From: Atherinomorus stipes
Lineage: Eukaryota; Chordata; Actinopteri; Atheriniformes; Atherinidae
Direction of reading: 5' to 3'
Assembly: GCA_023101725.1 (NCBI GenBank)
Contig: JALJCO010003025.1
Location: 62,001-126,000, forward strand
Length of the DNA stretch: 64,000 nucleotides
The position numbers were made by a program, and so were the translations under genes. Under the pieces are notes generated by a model. The model searched no databases. It was not told where the DNA came from and saw nothing but the letters and a program-made list of their open reading frames with translations. Positions 24,231-42,805 of the stretch are shown piece after piece; within the stretch, counting starts at the first letter, position 1; every line of letters starts with the position of its first letter.

Positions 24231-24276
24231 GACGGTGGAGTCCAGGTAAGAGAAAGTGTGGACTCTCTTCACTGAG

Positions 24277-25560
24277 GTTGCTTTCACACCTGACCAAACG
24301 GACTCGGTCCGATTGGAAAGCTGAAAGTTGCAACATTGTAACATTAATCATTTGTTTCGGTTCTGTTTTCACACTGTGATTTATGATGCTCTCCGAACTT
24401 TCTGAGCAGTATTACGTGGTTGAAAGGGGCGCTCGCTGATTGGACAAAGTAAGAGCGGAAATCCCTCCCACCCCAGAAAAACAACAGTCGTGTAAACATG
24501 AAGTATTTTATTAAGTTGGTAGTTTTGGCAATGGCGTTTCTGTTTGTACTGCAAATATGGCTCTGCAAGCGGTGCAGTATGAGTGGCTGGTAAGGCAGCG
24601 AGGCATGGAGCTGTTCATAGTGTCTCAAATAAAAGAGAGGCAGCACCGGAGGAAACTGGCCCGAGACTACGAGTTGTTGGCGTTGCTACAATGATGGCGG
24701 GCAAGGTATGTAACCTCACAGATTACAAACGGCGGTGGACTCGTCGTCTTGTATTGCGCTTTGTCTCATTATTGCAGGGAACGCTACAACGTTCATGAAC
24801 GTGACTTTTCCTGTGATGCTAGCATAGCTGGTCAGGGCCACGCTGTTCATTTTCTAACTTTGACAATCTAACATGTGAAAACATCTGAGCTCAGAGTTTA
24901 AGGACTGCCATGTTTTGGGAGCTGTGGTTTGATTTTGTTTTAATATGCCAAATTGTCAACATATGGATTATTGTTGTTCATACAATTGAGCTAAGCTAGC
25001 TAGCAACTGCTAATGTCAGTGGTCACTTGTTGCCATTGCAACAGTAAACATCACCTAAGGATTAATGGGCTGTAGAGATGCAGAATCAAGCTATATTATA
25101 TTTAGATTAGATACGTTGTATTATAGTTCTGAATAAGTGACTTTAGTAGAGGATGAGTTGAGTGGATGTCAGCAGTTGGTTTTTCCGGTCACCTGACCAT
25201 ATTTCCAGGAGAGCTTTCAGCTCTTCGTCTGTCCACGTCTGTCCTCTCGCCATGTTCATTTTGGTCTGGAGTGCGCGCTGCACCACCTCTACCTTAGATA
25301 CACTGTGTTTGCATTGTGTATAGCGTCACCACGTACATTTGGTCCTGTGTTTGGTGCGGTTAGCTTCACACGGCATACGAACCGGACCAGGATTTGCTTG
25401 CAAGTGAACCAAGACCCACGTTTTCAGGCGGACCAGTTTTCTTGTTTGGTCCGCACGAGTTCAGATGAGCTTTCACACCTGTCCAAACGAAGCGGATCAT
25501 CAGAGGAAACGAACTCTGGTCCGTTTAAAGTGGACGAAACAGTCCTGGTGTGAAAGCAAT
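24277..25560. mobile_element. Non-autonomous DNA transposon with CTTTCACACC ends
   Basis: A 1284-bp element between GTTGCTTTCACACC and GGTGTGAAAGCAAT, an inverted pair. A 5-bp direct repeat CTGAG flanks it (24272-24276 and 25561-25565). Inside, ACCAAACGGACTCGGTCCG-type motifs recur near both ends. Coding capacity is limited to broken short frames. It may be PIF/Harbinger-related, but the 5-bp duplication does not fit the usual 3-bp TWA. Confidence 0.65.
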
Positions 25561-25565
25561 CTGAG

Positions 25566-25700
25566 TCACCATTGATGGTGAGGGGAGACTGGTCTGCTCC
25601 GTGTTTCCTGAAGTCCAGGATGATCTCCTTTGTCTTTGAGGTGTTCAGAATCAAGCTGTTCACTGTTGTTTGAAAGGAGAAAATGCAAGTCCTGGGGAAC
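25566..25700 (-). pseudogene. LINE reverse transcriptase fragment
   Basis: The minus strand reads LNTSKTKEIILDFRKHGADQ then SPLTINGD, the same conserved reverse transcriptase region seen at 18590-18880. It is short, with no flanking coding sequence. Confidence 0.65.
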
Positions 25701-26290
25701 AACTGAAGGAGTCAAAACAACATGCAGAAAACTTAGTTTTGACAAATTAAAGTATCTTGAAAGAGAAGGAGGAAAAACTGAGCTGGTGCTACAAAGTGAA
25801 ATGGATGATCTTAAGCAAGAGGGAGGTGATTTGAAAGAACAAATAAGCTTTCAGTCAAGTTACAGGAAACTGACCGACCAAATCAAATCAAATCATTTAT
25901 ACAGTAGCACAGTTAAACCAAAGTTGACCAAAGTGCTTGACATAAAAAAAGATCAAAATAAAAACAGATAAAACAGACAAAAGATCACAGAACAGCAGAA
26001 AAAAACTTCCATCATTTCTCAGAGGAACAGCTGTCTGTGAGATGGAGTGAAAAAATGAGGTAAACATTTCTACAAGTGCGAACCTAAAACCAAACCTCAG
26101 TGTAGCTGAAGCAGAGATCAAAGTGTTGAAGACAAAAAAAGAGGAACAGATAAAAAGAAATAGTGATTGAGATAAGGTCAAAGTCATGACTCAATGAAAA
26201 AATAATCAGAAAAACATCAGTGAAATATATTTTATGACAGATCTTGAAAAATAATATGAAAAGTTCAAACAAATATAGAAAATGTTGTTA
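25701..26290. other. Intergenic DNA with a short Lys/Glu-rich frame
   Basis: A + strand frame to 25971 (EREGGKTELVLQSEMDDLKQ and on) has a coiled-coil-like composition, but no start, splice context or homology I recognise. It may be an exon relic or chance. The remainder is A-rich. Confidence 0.35.
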
Positions 26291-26294
26291 AATG

Positions 26295-26499
26295 CCTCGG
26301 CTGGGGTCACCCTTGGGGTGAGGAGGTGGCTGGGGTCCAGGCCTCTGGGGCAGTTGCTTGTGGCCCGGGTCTTGGGCCGTGTGGGCTTCCTCCGGTCGTT
26401 GCAGAGACAATGACTGCATCACCACAGAGCACCGTTTATTCTGCATGATGAGACTGTTTTACCTCTTTTCTGTGTAGTTCTGTGTGTGTATGTTTGATC
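26295..26499. repeat. G-rich repeat tail, second copy of the 6890-8157 family
   Basis: GTTGCAGAGACAATGACTGC, ATCACCACAGAGCACCGTTT and GTAGTTCTGTGTGTGTATGT match 7983-8150. It abuts a LINE reverse transcriptase fragment. Confidence 0.55.
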
Positions 26500-26825
26500 T
26501 TCTTGATCTCACAGCAGCTTTTGACGCCATTTCCCACACTACTTTCCTCACTAGATTAGCCTCCATTGGTATCACCCACACTCCTTTAGCCTGGTTTTCC
26601 TCATATCTGTCTGACCGAACTCAGTTCATGTCCCTTAAATCTTATAAATCCATCTCCTTTCCTGTTTCAGCTGGGGTACCCCAAGGTTCTGTTCTGGGGC
26701 CCCTCCTATTTATCATTTACATCCTCCTCATAGGTCACATTCTCCAAAAACACGACATTAATTTCCATTTGTATGCGGACGACACCCAACTAGTAACACA
26801 ATGGCATTGTGTTAAAGCTAGGGTT
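26484..26825 (+). pseudogene. LINE reverse transcriptase fragment (L2/Rex1-like)
   Basis: About 110 continuous codons of the palm domain: LDLTAAFDAISHTTFLTRLA, AWFSSYLSDRTQF, GVPQGSVLGPLLF and YADDTQLV with the catalytic DD. Both ends are truncated, so it cannot be functional. Confidence 0.85.
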
Positions 26826-27171
26826 GATAATGTTGGAAACACGGTTCGAACAAGCTACATTAAATAAAAAAAGAATACCAACTGAAACAGCGCCATTAGA
26901 GCATAGGAACGTGTGTGCCTATGTTTTACGAGCAGGTTGGTGAAGTTAACTGATAACAGCTGAGTGGATAGCTTGTTAGCTTGCTAGTAAACAGCTGACA
27001 GACCACGTTTTCACTCACCTCCAACAACTTCTGCAGTGTTAAAGTCCACACTGCAAACGTCAACACCTCCTAAACTTGATCCTAATCTGTTTTTTGTTCT
27101 GTTTTGAATTTTGGGTGCAGCATCAGTTAGCATCCGTTATCAACAGAGTAAATGTCCCTTTTAAATAGGTA

Positions 27172-27702
27172 CACTCGTCTCCAAAATTATTCATACCCAC
27201 CCACTAAATAATGAAAAAAAAATCAGCCACCAGTGAAATAAGTTGAAATTGAACAAAGTAATAATACCTAAAAGTTTTATGAAAATTGGAATTTTGAATT
27301 GTGGATCAAGAAAAATATTAAAAAAAAAACAAAAATAAAGCAAGTAAACAAGCATGATGGGGCTCCTGAACTAAAATGTTGTTGAGCAACACCCTGAGAC
27401 AATCACTGCAATCATGTGTTTTTTGTAACGTCCAATCAGACATCTGGACCTGATGACAGGTATTTTTGTCCACTGTTCACAAGCAAGGTGCTCTAATTGG
27501 TCTGGGACAGTTTTGTTTGTTTGTTTTTTAATAAATATTCTTTTCAACCACATTTTAAAAGAAATATTTTATTTGCTAAATCATAATTTTGTAAATTTTT
27601 ATTTATTATTACTTTTTTGTTTATAGATATTTGAATTACAGTTGTGAATTTAATCTTTTCTTTAAGTGGGAGGTATGAATAATTTCGAGGATGATTGTGA
27701 AT
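27172..27702 (-). mobile_element. Tc1-like transposon remnant, copy 2
   Basis: The ends CACTCGTCTCCAAAATTATT and AATAATTTCGAGGATGATTG are inverted. The minus strand (27550-27371) encodes a decayed Tc1 transposase C-terminus, EQWTKIPV then GRYKKHMIAVIVS. Same family as 2631-3130. Confidence 0.65.
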
Positions 27703-28139
27703 AAATAGAAATAAAAATCCACGTATTTGTTTGTTCTAACATGTTTAAATCTGCAAAGTTGAGGCGACACCGAGAAGGAAAACGTCATCGCGGGCACGTT
27801 GAACTGGGTCCTTCTGATGGTTCTGTAACAAACTCCTGGACCCTGAACACATTGACCTGTTGGCTCAGTCTTCAGAGAGCCAGAGGTCAGGATTACGGGT
27901 GGGGGAGGGGGTTGGATAGGAGTTTGTGGGGGGTGAAGGTTCAGCTCGGGAAAGTGTCGTCAGGATAAGTGAGACTAAATCTTAGCTGAAGTCAGAGTTA
28001 ACTTCACTTCAGGTGAAAATGAAGGTGTTTTTTTTTTATTCCTGTTTGCCCCCCTACCCCCACCCCATCCAGCCTCCCAGCAGGAAGTGGTTTGTTGTAT
28101 TCATAAAGAGAAGAAGAAGAACAGCCCCCCCCTTTCTGG

Positions 28140-28920
28140 CTCAGTTGTCCTTTTGGGTCGACTTTTTAAATTAGCATAAAGCATTTATCTCGGTGAGCGT
28201 GCGGCACGCGCGGCCGTGATGAGGAGGTGGCGTGACGCCTGATGGCCGTCCGCTAGAACCGGGCCAGACACACACCGTCTCCGTACAGTATTAAGTTTTA
28301 ATCATTAGCCATTAGTGCTAATGGCAGCAGACAGACTGTAGCTTTCTGTGGATGCTGTTGTTTGTCTGGCGTGGCCTCGCACACTTTAAAGGCCCAGATT
28401 ACAAAATGTAAATTAGGATGGGGTCATGTGTGGGGCTGGGGAGGGGCTCATATAAGAGTATATGGTCCAGACTTCCAGACACAGACTCCAGTCTAATTTA
28501 AAAACTTTAATCCTGACCCAGGAGCTGTTTACTTCCCTGAATTAGGTTAATCTATTTGCATAAATGTGCATTTATGAATAATTAGTGGGCCACAGAGGGC
28601 TGTAAGTGGATGAGGGGGAAGTAGGGGGGGTCTGGACGCGTGGCCAGACTATTGTTACCGTTGCTGGTGGTAAACAATAGGCCAGCACAAACAATGAGCA
28701 GCAAAAGTGGCGGGGAGCTGCAGCCGTCTGCAGGGTGAATTACTGCTATCGCTTACAGGCTGCAGCACGTTTTATTACAGCTGCTGCTTTAATTGGTCTC
28801 ATTAACCGTCCACTCAGCCGGAAACGCACACAACCGCTTCCCCGTTTCCCTCCAATCACCTGCAGATAACACATGGACGAGCATCGGATGCTGATCCATG
28901 TCAGAACTTTGTTTCACTGT
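28140..28920. promoter_or_regulatory. Candidate conserved non-coding element cluster, about 7 kb upstream of vsx1
   Basis: A complex, repeat-free stretch with AAATTAGCATAAAGC, TAATCATTAGCCATTAGTGC, a POU octamer ATTTGCAT at 28554-28561, GAATAATTAG and TTTAATTGGTCTCATTAA. The density of homeodomain and POU cores and the lack of coding potential resemble developmental enhancers. No alignment was possible. Confidence 0.4.
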
Positions 28921-29529
28921 TTACTGATCGTTCAGATTATTTAGATGTGAGAAGAAATGTTGGTGTTTTAGTTGTTGGGTGACAGAATTAAACTGGTCGT
29001 GGTGTGAGGTTGTTTTCATGTGGAAAACAAAGACATGAATCTCCTGATCCAGACCAGCAGGAGGGAGGAAGGAGAAAGGAAGAGAGAGATGAGGAAAACA
29101 CGACAGGATCTGGAGTCTGACCACCCTTCACCTGTAGGATTGGTTTAAGACCCCCATTCTGATAATGGATTAACAACATATTAATGACTATTTAAATGTT
29201 CCATAGTGTTACAGTGGAGGCCCATTTAAAAGCTGTAATCTTGCATAGGTGATGATGTGTTCGCAAATCAACTTAGAAAATATATATTTTGAATATAAAA
29301 TCAAGATAGGGTACAAATTTGTTTGCCTCTTCATAGCATCTTTAAACAGGATGAAAATTAAAGTAATAATAATAAAATCATTAAAATTAATTAATTATAA
29401 TTAATTAATTTTAATTAATTATAATTCATATTTATATTTTTTAGATACTTTTCAGAAGTGGGAAGAAATAAATTATTGATAAATATAACCATACATATTT
29501 GAAAAGGACTGACAAGAAGCTAAGCTAAT

Positions 29530-30165
<636 letters not shown>

Positions 30166-30362
30166 TCAGAGGTGCAATAATACATATATTGTATTGAAAA
30201 AGTGTGACCACCATGAATCGAATATCGACAATACAGAATTTTTTATTGATCTTATCAGCTTGTCTTCTGACAATATGTTGATCTGTGTTTGACTACATTC
30301 AGGTCTCGTGTTTGGACCCACTTTGGTCTTCAAGTCAATTATGTTCCTGATGGACCAGAGCA

Positions 30363-30560
30363 TGGGTGTCCAACATGGGTCCTCGATGGACGCTGTCCTG
30401 CAGGTTTTCTATGCTTCTCTGCTCCACCGGGTGCGGGGGGGGGGGGGAAGGGGGGAGGGTGCGCGCGGCTGAGGAGGGCTCGCGTGTCTGAGAGGGGGCG
30501 GGGGGGGGGGGAGGGTCGGAATGGACGTCCACCTCTGTACCGGAGCTGGACACCCCTGCA
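30363..30560. mobile_element. Probable small MITE with G-rich interior
   Basis: The left GGGTGTCCAACATGGGTCC and right GGAGCTGGACACCCC ends share an inverted GGGTGTCCA core. The interior is GC-rich with G-runs. Weakly supported. Confidence 0.35.
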
Positions 30561-31029
30561 GTCATTTATTTGAGGAATGGAAATCATTCCTTGTGGCTGC
30601 CGTTGATGATGATGATGATGATGATGGTGATGATGCTGGTGTGGGGTGGTCTGAGGAATGTGGGCTGAACAGCTGATGAAGCAACAGGTTTCACACCAGT
30701 TCTCATCTAAGAAAAGAAACTGGAACCAGCAAAAACCACAAGAACCTGCAGACAAAAGCAAAGATAGAACCAGGATCCAAACACAGACCGAACAAATCAG
30801 GTTTATAGAGAATAATACACTGAGTTCAGTGTTTGCTGACATCACGTTACCGATGATTTACACCATAAAACCAGAGAAAGTACTGGCAAGAACCAGAAAA
30901 CCAGAAAACTGGACATTTGCTCAAATAAAACCATCTTGAATTTATTTCAGAATTAATCATGAATTTTCTTTTGCAGTGAAACAGAAGTCATGTGACTTCA
31001 TGATGTCGGCAGACTCCAACGGTGTTTCT

Positions 31030-31030
<1 letters not shown>

Positions 31031-31068
<38 letters not shown>
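31031..31068. repeat. (GT)n microsatellite
   Basis: Nineteen uninterrupted GT units. Confidence 0.95.
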
Positions 31069-31072
<4 letters not shown>

Positions 31073-32887
31073 GAGGTTGACCTGCTGCTCTTTTGTTCGA
31101 GGCCTTTCAGGGTCCCGGTCGGGTTGAACCTGGTCTCGGGGGAAACCCGCCTCCTCCTTTCACCGGGAGCTACTGAGCGTGTGCGGTCCAGCCTCCCACG
31201 CCAAAAGAATCAATGAAGCTGCAGCAGGAGGAGCCATGAAAAAACCATGATGATTTCCACCTGCTGACTCCGGCTCATGCTTCAGCTTGGCTTCCTGATG
31301 ACTTCACTTGTTTGTTTGTTTGTTTGTTTGTTGGTTTACAGAGTTCTGAACCCTTCTGCTCTGTTAAAAAAGTTACGACTGTTAAGGTTTGTAGTTTGAA
31401 TGTTAAGCTGCAATAAAATGTTTTTTTTTAATTTCACGAAGGGTCATGTTTCAATCCTGATTTAATTCGTCCAATAGTCAAATGGAAAGTATGAAGGAGA
31501 ATGAAGAAAAGAGGGAAATAAAAGAGAGATGATTTCTTATCTTTTTTATTTTGTTGCTATTTATGCCGTTTGGCATGGATTTTATTTAATTATCTTGTTT
31601 TTTCTTTTCTTTTTTGTCTCTTTTCTTTTGATTTTTGCTTTATTTTAATATTTTTTTCTTTTATTAATAAAAAAATTAATAAACTAAACTAAAATAATTA
31701 ATGACGTCAGTAAGCCTTTAAATGTCAGTTTTGATCAATATTTGAAAATCAGATTTGAGTTTGATGATCATTTGTATCACCAGCTGGTGAAAAGATGGAT
31801 TTAGTTGCATTAATCCTGTTTTTCTGATGTCAGATTGAACATTACAGTTCTGTTGGGAGGCAGTTTCTCCCATAGACTTCTTTTATGTCCTTTTAAAATA
31901 ATTTTACTCCACCCTTGAATTAAATTGAGCCCTCCCCCTCTGACCTCTGACCTTTTACAATAAATTGGCATCCTTGTATAATTCCTGCTGCAGTCGGGAA
32001 GAGTTTTTCTTCAGTGAAAAAGGTTTGATGCTGTGATAACGGTCGCTTTTAGTCAGAATGGTTGAAGTGAAACATTTTTTGATGTTTCTGTGTGAAATAT
32101 TAAAATTCTGATTAAAGTCATAGAAAGCCGTAATATCATTATTTCTTATCTGTCGGCCAAACAGGTAAAAACGAGGATTTCCATCATGTTTTGCACTCAG
32201 ATTAGTTGGTTTCGGCATCTCATGTTTCCCACTGAGCAACGTGACACAAACCAAGTGAGAAAAATAGGAATTTTCAGGATTTCTGTCAAACTTTCAGGCT
32301 ATTGGGAGATAAAAGACAAACTGTGCAGTTGTGGCTGCAGGTTCATGACTGAAAACGATGGTCTGCATGCGATGTGATGGAGCATGTGGACCCAGATCTG
32401 AACCAGGACTACAGTCCCAGTCGTTACTTCTTGATCCATTCCTCCCAGTTTACTGAAAACAAGTGATTTCTGCTGTGGATCCTGTCATCAGTTACAGATT
32501 CTCCCTCAGCTGCAGGTTTTTGAGACAAAGTTGAGTTTTCAGTCTGGACCAAACTGAATCCTTTGAAGTGAGCAGCACCAGAACTTTCTGCTGATGTTTG
32601 GACAAATGCAACGTTTACCTTTTCAGAGCTGTTTTATTTCTTTTAAGTGGTTTTTATTTGGTGATTTTCTTGGACTGTCATGTTTGGTGTATGTGGAAAT
32701 TCCATTTTGATGCTTTGTTTCCTTGACGACCTGTCTGTAAACCAAGTTTCCCATCGGGGGCAATAAATGAATGACTTGACTGATCTGGTTCAGTCAAGTC
32801 TGGTTCTCAGCTTCTACTTTTCTGAATATTTTCATCTCTTATATTAGCTGATATCTGAAAAGAGGTCATTGAATGACACAGAGAAGA
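31069..32887. other. Intergenic DNA without a recognised gene
   Basis: Includes (TTTG)n at about 31308-31334 and AT-rich stretches. No domain-bearing frame. Confidence 0.4.
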
Positions 32888-33074
32888 TTTAAATCAGGGT
32901 TACTCAATGCAGTCCTACGAGAGACACAATCCAGCAGGTTTTCCACGTCTTCCTGCTTTAACACACTCAAATTAAATAGATCCAACAGCCAATCAAGCTG
33001 CACGAGGACTCATTAACTTGTGCTGGAGCACAGAGACATGGAAAACCTGCTGCATTGAGTAACCCTGATTTAAA
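32888..33074. mobile_element. 187-bp MITE with perfect 25-bp terminal inverted repeats
   Basis: Positions 32888-32912 (TTTAAATCAGGGTTACTCAA and on) and 33050-33074 are exact inverted copies. The interior ACACACTCAAATTAA and GGAGCACAGAGACATGGAAA resembles a common fish hAT-type MITE. No coding capacity. Confidence 0.8.
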
Positions 33075-34377
<1,303 letters not shown>

Positions 34378-34539
34378 TAATTTTAGCAGAATGAGGACAA
34401 AATAAACATGAAAAATTAATTCATAAAACAGGAAAACAAAAAAAATTCTGTGTTTCGGAACCAGTTTGTCAATAAAAACAAATTAACTGAAAATGTGACG
34501 TTAAAGCTGCTGACGGAGAAAATCAGCCGTTTGTCTCAG

Positions 34540-34790
34540 TGACAGAAAATGAAGCTTCTCCTGGTGAAAGTCGCTCTGGAAATTAGGGCCAAGTTGGAGA
34601 TTAATCCCTCAGGATTGACTGCAGGCTGGCAGGCACCCCGAACACGCGCGCACGTGTGTGTATGTGTGCGTGCGTGCGTGTAAGAAGGTAAAAATGGTCA
34701 ACTGGTTTTAAAAAGCAATTAGTTCAGAGGAATCTGCTTATCAGAGATAATTAAAGAAAATTTGAGTCAGATTTTAAATCCGTGCTTGTT
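34540..34790. promoter_or_regulatory. Candidate proximal conserved element of vsx1
   Basis: Lies about 1.1 kb upstream of vsx1. Contains GGAGATTAATCCCTCAGGAT (Otx/Crx-type TAATCC), AAGCAATTAGTTC and CAGAGATAATTAAAG. Otx/Crx-class and CVC homeodomain factors bind such sites in retina; the link is inferred. Confidence 0.35.
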
Positions 34791-35386
34791 CTCCTTTTTT
34801 CCCCCCTGACATCAGATTCACGGAAATATTATTTACATAAATCATCATCATCTCCATATTTAATCTGCAGTTAAATCATAGTTATTTCTGGTTTATTTAT
34901 TAATCATCTGCGATCAGAATAATCTGTACAAACAGTATTTTTTTATTCAGTTTTCTTCATATGAACATTTTATTCCTGCGGTTAGACTCTAGTTTTTCAA
35001 CATTTACTTTTAAAACTGAAAATATTTTAAGTTTAATAATGAAAAATATTTAAAATGCAATGCTTTTAATTACATATTTAATTTTCCTTTTTAGGAAAAT
35101 GTCATTTCCTCTCGTTTAATAGCCATTTGTGCTGCATTTTACTCAAAGCTAGAAATGCTTTGAGTAAAAATCTAGAAAATTAATTAACTTATAATGTGTT
35201 AAATCAGTGTGTTTGTGAGTTAATTTGTCATTTCAGACTCAGAAAACAAAGATTTTATTCTTATTCTGAACAATAAGTCATTATTTCTTCAGTCCGTTTT
35301 TATTTTGTCTTTATAATTTGAACTTGGAAAAAATGGTTTTATGTTTTACGGCATTTAAATGTTTGTTTTGTTTACAGAATCTAATA

Positions 35387-35428
35387 ACGAAATAATAATA
35401 ATAATAATAATAGCCTAATAATAATAGT

Positions 35429-35509
<81 letters not shown>
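35387..35509. repeat. (TAA)n microsatellite
   Basis: More than 30 mostly perfect AAT units just upstream of the vsx1 promoter. The poly-isoleucine minus frame over it is an artefact. Confidence 0.95.
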
Positions 35510-35511
<2 letters not shown>

Positions 35512-35739
35512 AGATAAAATTCATTGAAAGGATTTTTTTTCTCTGTTGGATAAATAAAAACTGTTTTTCTGCTAATAAAGTCATGAAGCTGCTCTGATCA
35601 AAGATAAACAACAATATTAAACCCTCCTCCTCCTCATTTTCCTCTTCCTCCTCTTCCTCTTCTGTCCACAGAAAATCCAGATCGGATTGGAGGGAAATTG
35701 GTGGCAATTAATCCTCTGGGATTGAGAGAAAAGCGGGAG

Positions 35740-35900
35740 ACCCCCCTCCCCTCCCCTCCCGCCGCCTCCCCCCCCTCCGCAGCTCTCGGCTCTGATTGGC
35801 TGTCGCAGTGATCTCGGGGGTCCGGGACCACATAAATCCGCGCGCGGTCCACCTGGTCCCGCTCTCGGACCTTCGTCGCCTTCGTGTCCGTCAGGAAACT
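35740..35900 (+). promoter_or_regulatory. Probable vsx1 core promoter and 5' UTR in a CpG island
   Basis: The sequence switches from AT-rich to CpG-rich about 160 bp before the vsx1 ATG. An inverted CCAAT box (ATTGG, 35795-35799) lies upstream of a TATA-like CATAAAT at 35831-35837. That spacing fits a start site near 35860. The assignment rests on motif spacing and position only. Confidence 0.5.
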
Positions 35901-40712
<4,812 letters not shown>

Positions 40713-41457
40713 AACTGGGCGGAGTTTCACCGAGGTGGACTGGTGATGGTGCTCCTCTGTGGGAACACTGGGATCTGATTGGCTCTTCTGTCAGGAAGAT
40801 CAGCCAATAAGCAAGCAGCTTTTCCATCATCTGTTTCTATGCAAAATATGAAAAATACCAGAAAACTGTGTTACAAATATTTAATTATTTATTATGTACT
40901 ATTTATTTTAAATGTAATGATACTACAACACTGTGGCCCTCTATTGGTGCTGCCCCTCACAGACTTCCAGAAGCTGACCAATCAGAAGAGAGTGGGCTTT
41001 TAGGGAGGGGGGGGCCTTAAAGAGACAGACACTGTGCTACTGAACAAAGATCCAGCAGAGAAAAAAAGGAGATTTTTTTACAACTTTGAACAATGCAGCC
41101 CCTTCACTGGAGTCCTGGATTAAAACCTCTGAGTCCACAAAGGCTCAGCAAAGACTTGTCGCCATGACAGCAAACACCACAGGTCATCCTCAAGGATTTA
41201 GACTGTTTGTTCAGAAACTCTGAACTGACTGATGTAAATGATCAAGTCTGTCTGTTCATTATTGTATCGTAATGAGAGTTTTATATCCACGTTTTCTTCC
41301 CGTCCGTTTCTGTGTTTTATAGTCAGACTCTGTGACTGAAGCTCTGTGAATGAATGTAATTCAAATGTAATATTTAAAAAGTCTCTTTATTATTATTATT
41401 ATCATTATTTAATGTCTGTACAGCAGAGATTCTGCAGGGTGGAAAATAAAAAATAAA
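40713..41457 (+). other. vsx1: vsx1 3' UTR with polyadenylation signals
   Basis: No reading frame continues after the stop. AATAAA occurs at 41445-41450 and again at 41452-41457, and a GT-rich stretch (TGGATGTTTGTC) follows, as at typical poly(A) sites. The true 3' end is inferred. Confidence 0.55.
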
Positions 41458-42559
41458 GTATTTTTGGAAACCTCTGGATGTTTGTCATTAATCAACAACT
41501 TGAAAGAATGTTATTCATATTTAATCACAACAAAATATCAGATGACTAAAATATTCTCACGCACATTTTTTAAGTTGGGAAATTTTAAATTAAATCTGAG
41601 ATGATTAAAGAAAACAGCTAAATTAACTGCTTCAATGCCAAAACCATGAAACTTTGGAAATTTAAATTATTTTTAACTGTATTCTCCAAATTCTCTGATG
41701 GTCTTGAAAAGTTTGCTTTATATATTTATAGGCAAAAATAAAAGCAAATTTAAATAAAACAATAAAACATAATAAAAAAATATGTAAATTAAGTTATGTA
41801 AGTTATAAAAATTAATAACGGATAATTTTTTAAAAATAAAACCAAAGTAAACATGATCATTATCAATGCACAAGGAAAATCCAATAAAGAAAAAAAAATT
41901 CAAAAGGAAGAAATTATATTTACACACATGTTCCAATAAAAAGCAATCAAATTAATAAAAAACAATTAATTTAACCGAACATTCTGAATACATAAATATT
42001 TTTGTATACGTTTTCTGTTTTTCTTCAAAATTATGTCCAAAATGAGTAAAGTATCTTTATTTTTATGTTGACCTGATTTCCATTTTATTTAATTTACAAA
42101 ATCCTCATAATCTGACTAAACAAATGATCTCATATTTCACCTTATTGATTTTTCACAAGAAATGTAAAAAAATTTTTTTCCTGTTCTCTTTTTCCAATTG
42201 TCTTCTGAGCCTTTCCAATCAACAAATCTATCAATTTTTATGTATTTTTTGTACAGATAAATACTAAAACATTATCTTACCCTTGAACTTGAAATCCTCT
42301 CCTCCTTAAAATGTTTTCCATAATATCATGAAACTTCATTTTCTTAGATTTACTTTAATTTTGCGTTCAAAGATATAAAACAATCGTTTTTTTTTTCCAA
42401 ATTATTTTAATTTGCACAGTCATATAATTCCAACAGTCTGTTTCTAGGTCTATAACTTTTGTATTATTCAAAATTTACTAGAAGGATTTTTTAATTACAC
42501 AGGTTTTTTTTCACAAAGCTACTTGTAATATTCATCAGTGAAAGCGAGTGAAAGTGAGC
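41458..42559. other. AT-rich DNA between vsx1 and the zinc-finger gene
   Basis: Very A/T-rich, with no repeats whose ends I can match and no coding pattern. Confidence 0.5.
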
Positions 42560-42676
42560 GTTTATTTGTACGAACAGCCATTAACCGTAGGATACGACAA
42601 TGACGTCACTTCCTTCTACCACTTTCGGCCTTTATTGGCTAAGCTAACCCGCTGCTCAGCGGGCGAATTCTTCAAC
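42560..42676 (+). promoter_or_regulatory. Probable TATA-less promoter of the zinc-finger gene
   Basis: A perfect palindromic CRE, TGACGTCA, at 42601-42608 is followed at once by an ETS-type CACTTCC, 70 bp upstream of the ATG. No TATA box is seen. CRE plus ETS near the start site is typical of broadly expressed vertebrate promoters; the role here is inferred. Confidence 0.5.
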
Positions 42677-42805
42677 ATGGTGGATTTAATCACGTTTAGA
42701 AATGAAGTGACGTTTATCGTGAACAACCTGGCCAAGGCGGTAGTGACGGAAATATTCACCGCAGCCGAGAAAGTCTCTTTAAACACACAGAACCCTGAAG
42801 CTGAG
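42677..42805 (+). CDS. Zinc-finger gene coding exon 1
   Basis: The only in-frame ATG of the exon is at 42677, in the context CAACATGG. It encodes 43 residues and ends GCTGAG at a GTAAGC donor, phase 0. The sequence is mostly alternating hydrophobic and polar residues, suggesting one or two amphipathic helices for protein contact. Confidence 0.8.

Noticed and set aside
25630..25971. 113-codon Lys/Glu-rich frame as a small gene
   Set aside because: Its first part is antisense to a LINE fragment and its end runs into common repeat-like sequence. No splice sites or domain recognised.
35381..35707. Poly-isoleucine minus-strand frame
   Set aside because: Translation of the (TAA)n microsatellite plus a pyrimidine-rich stretch.
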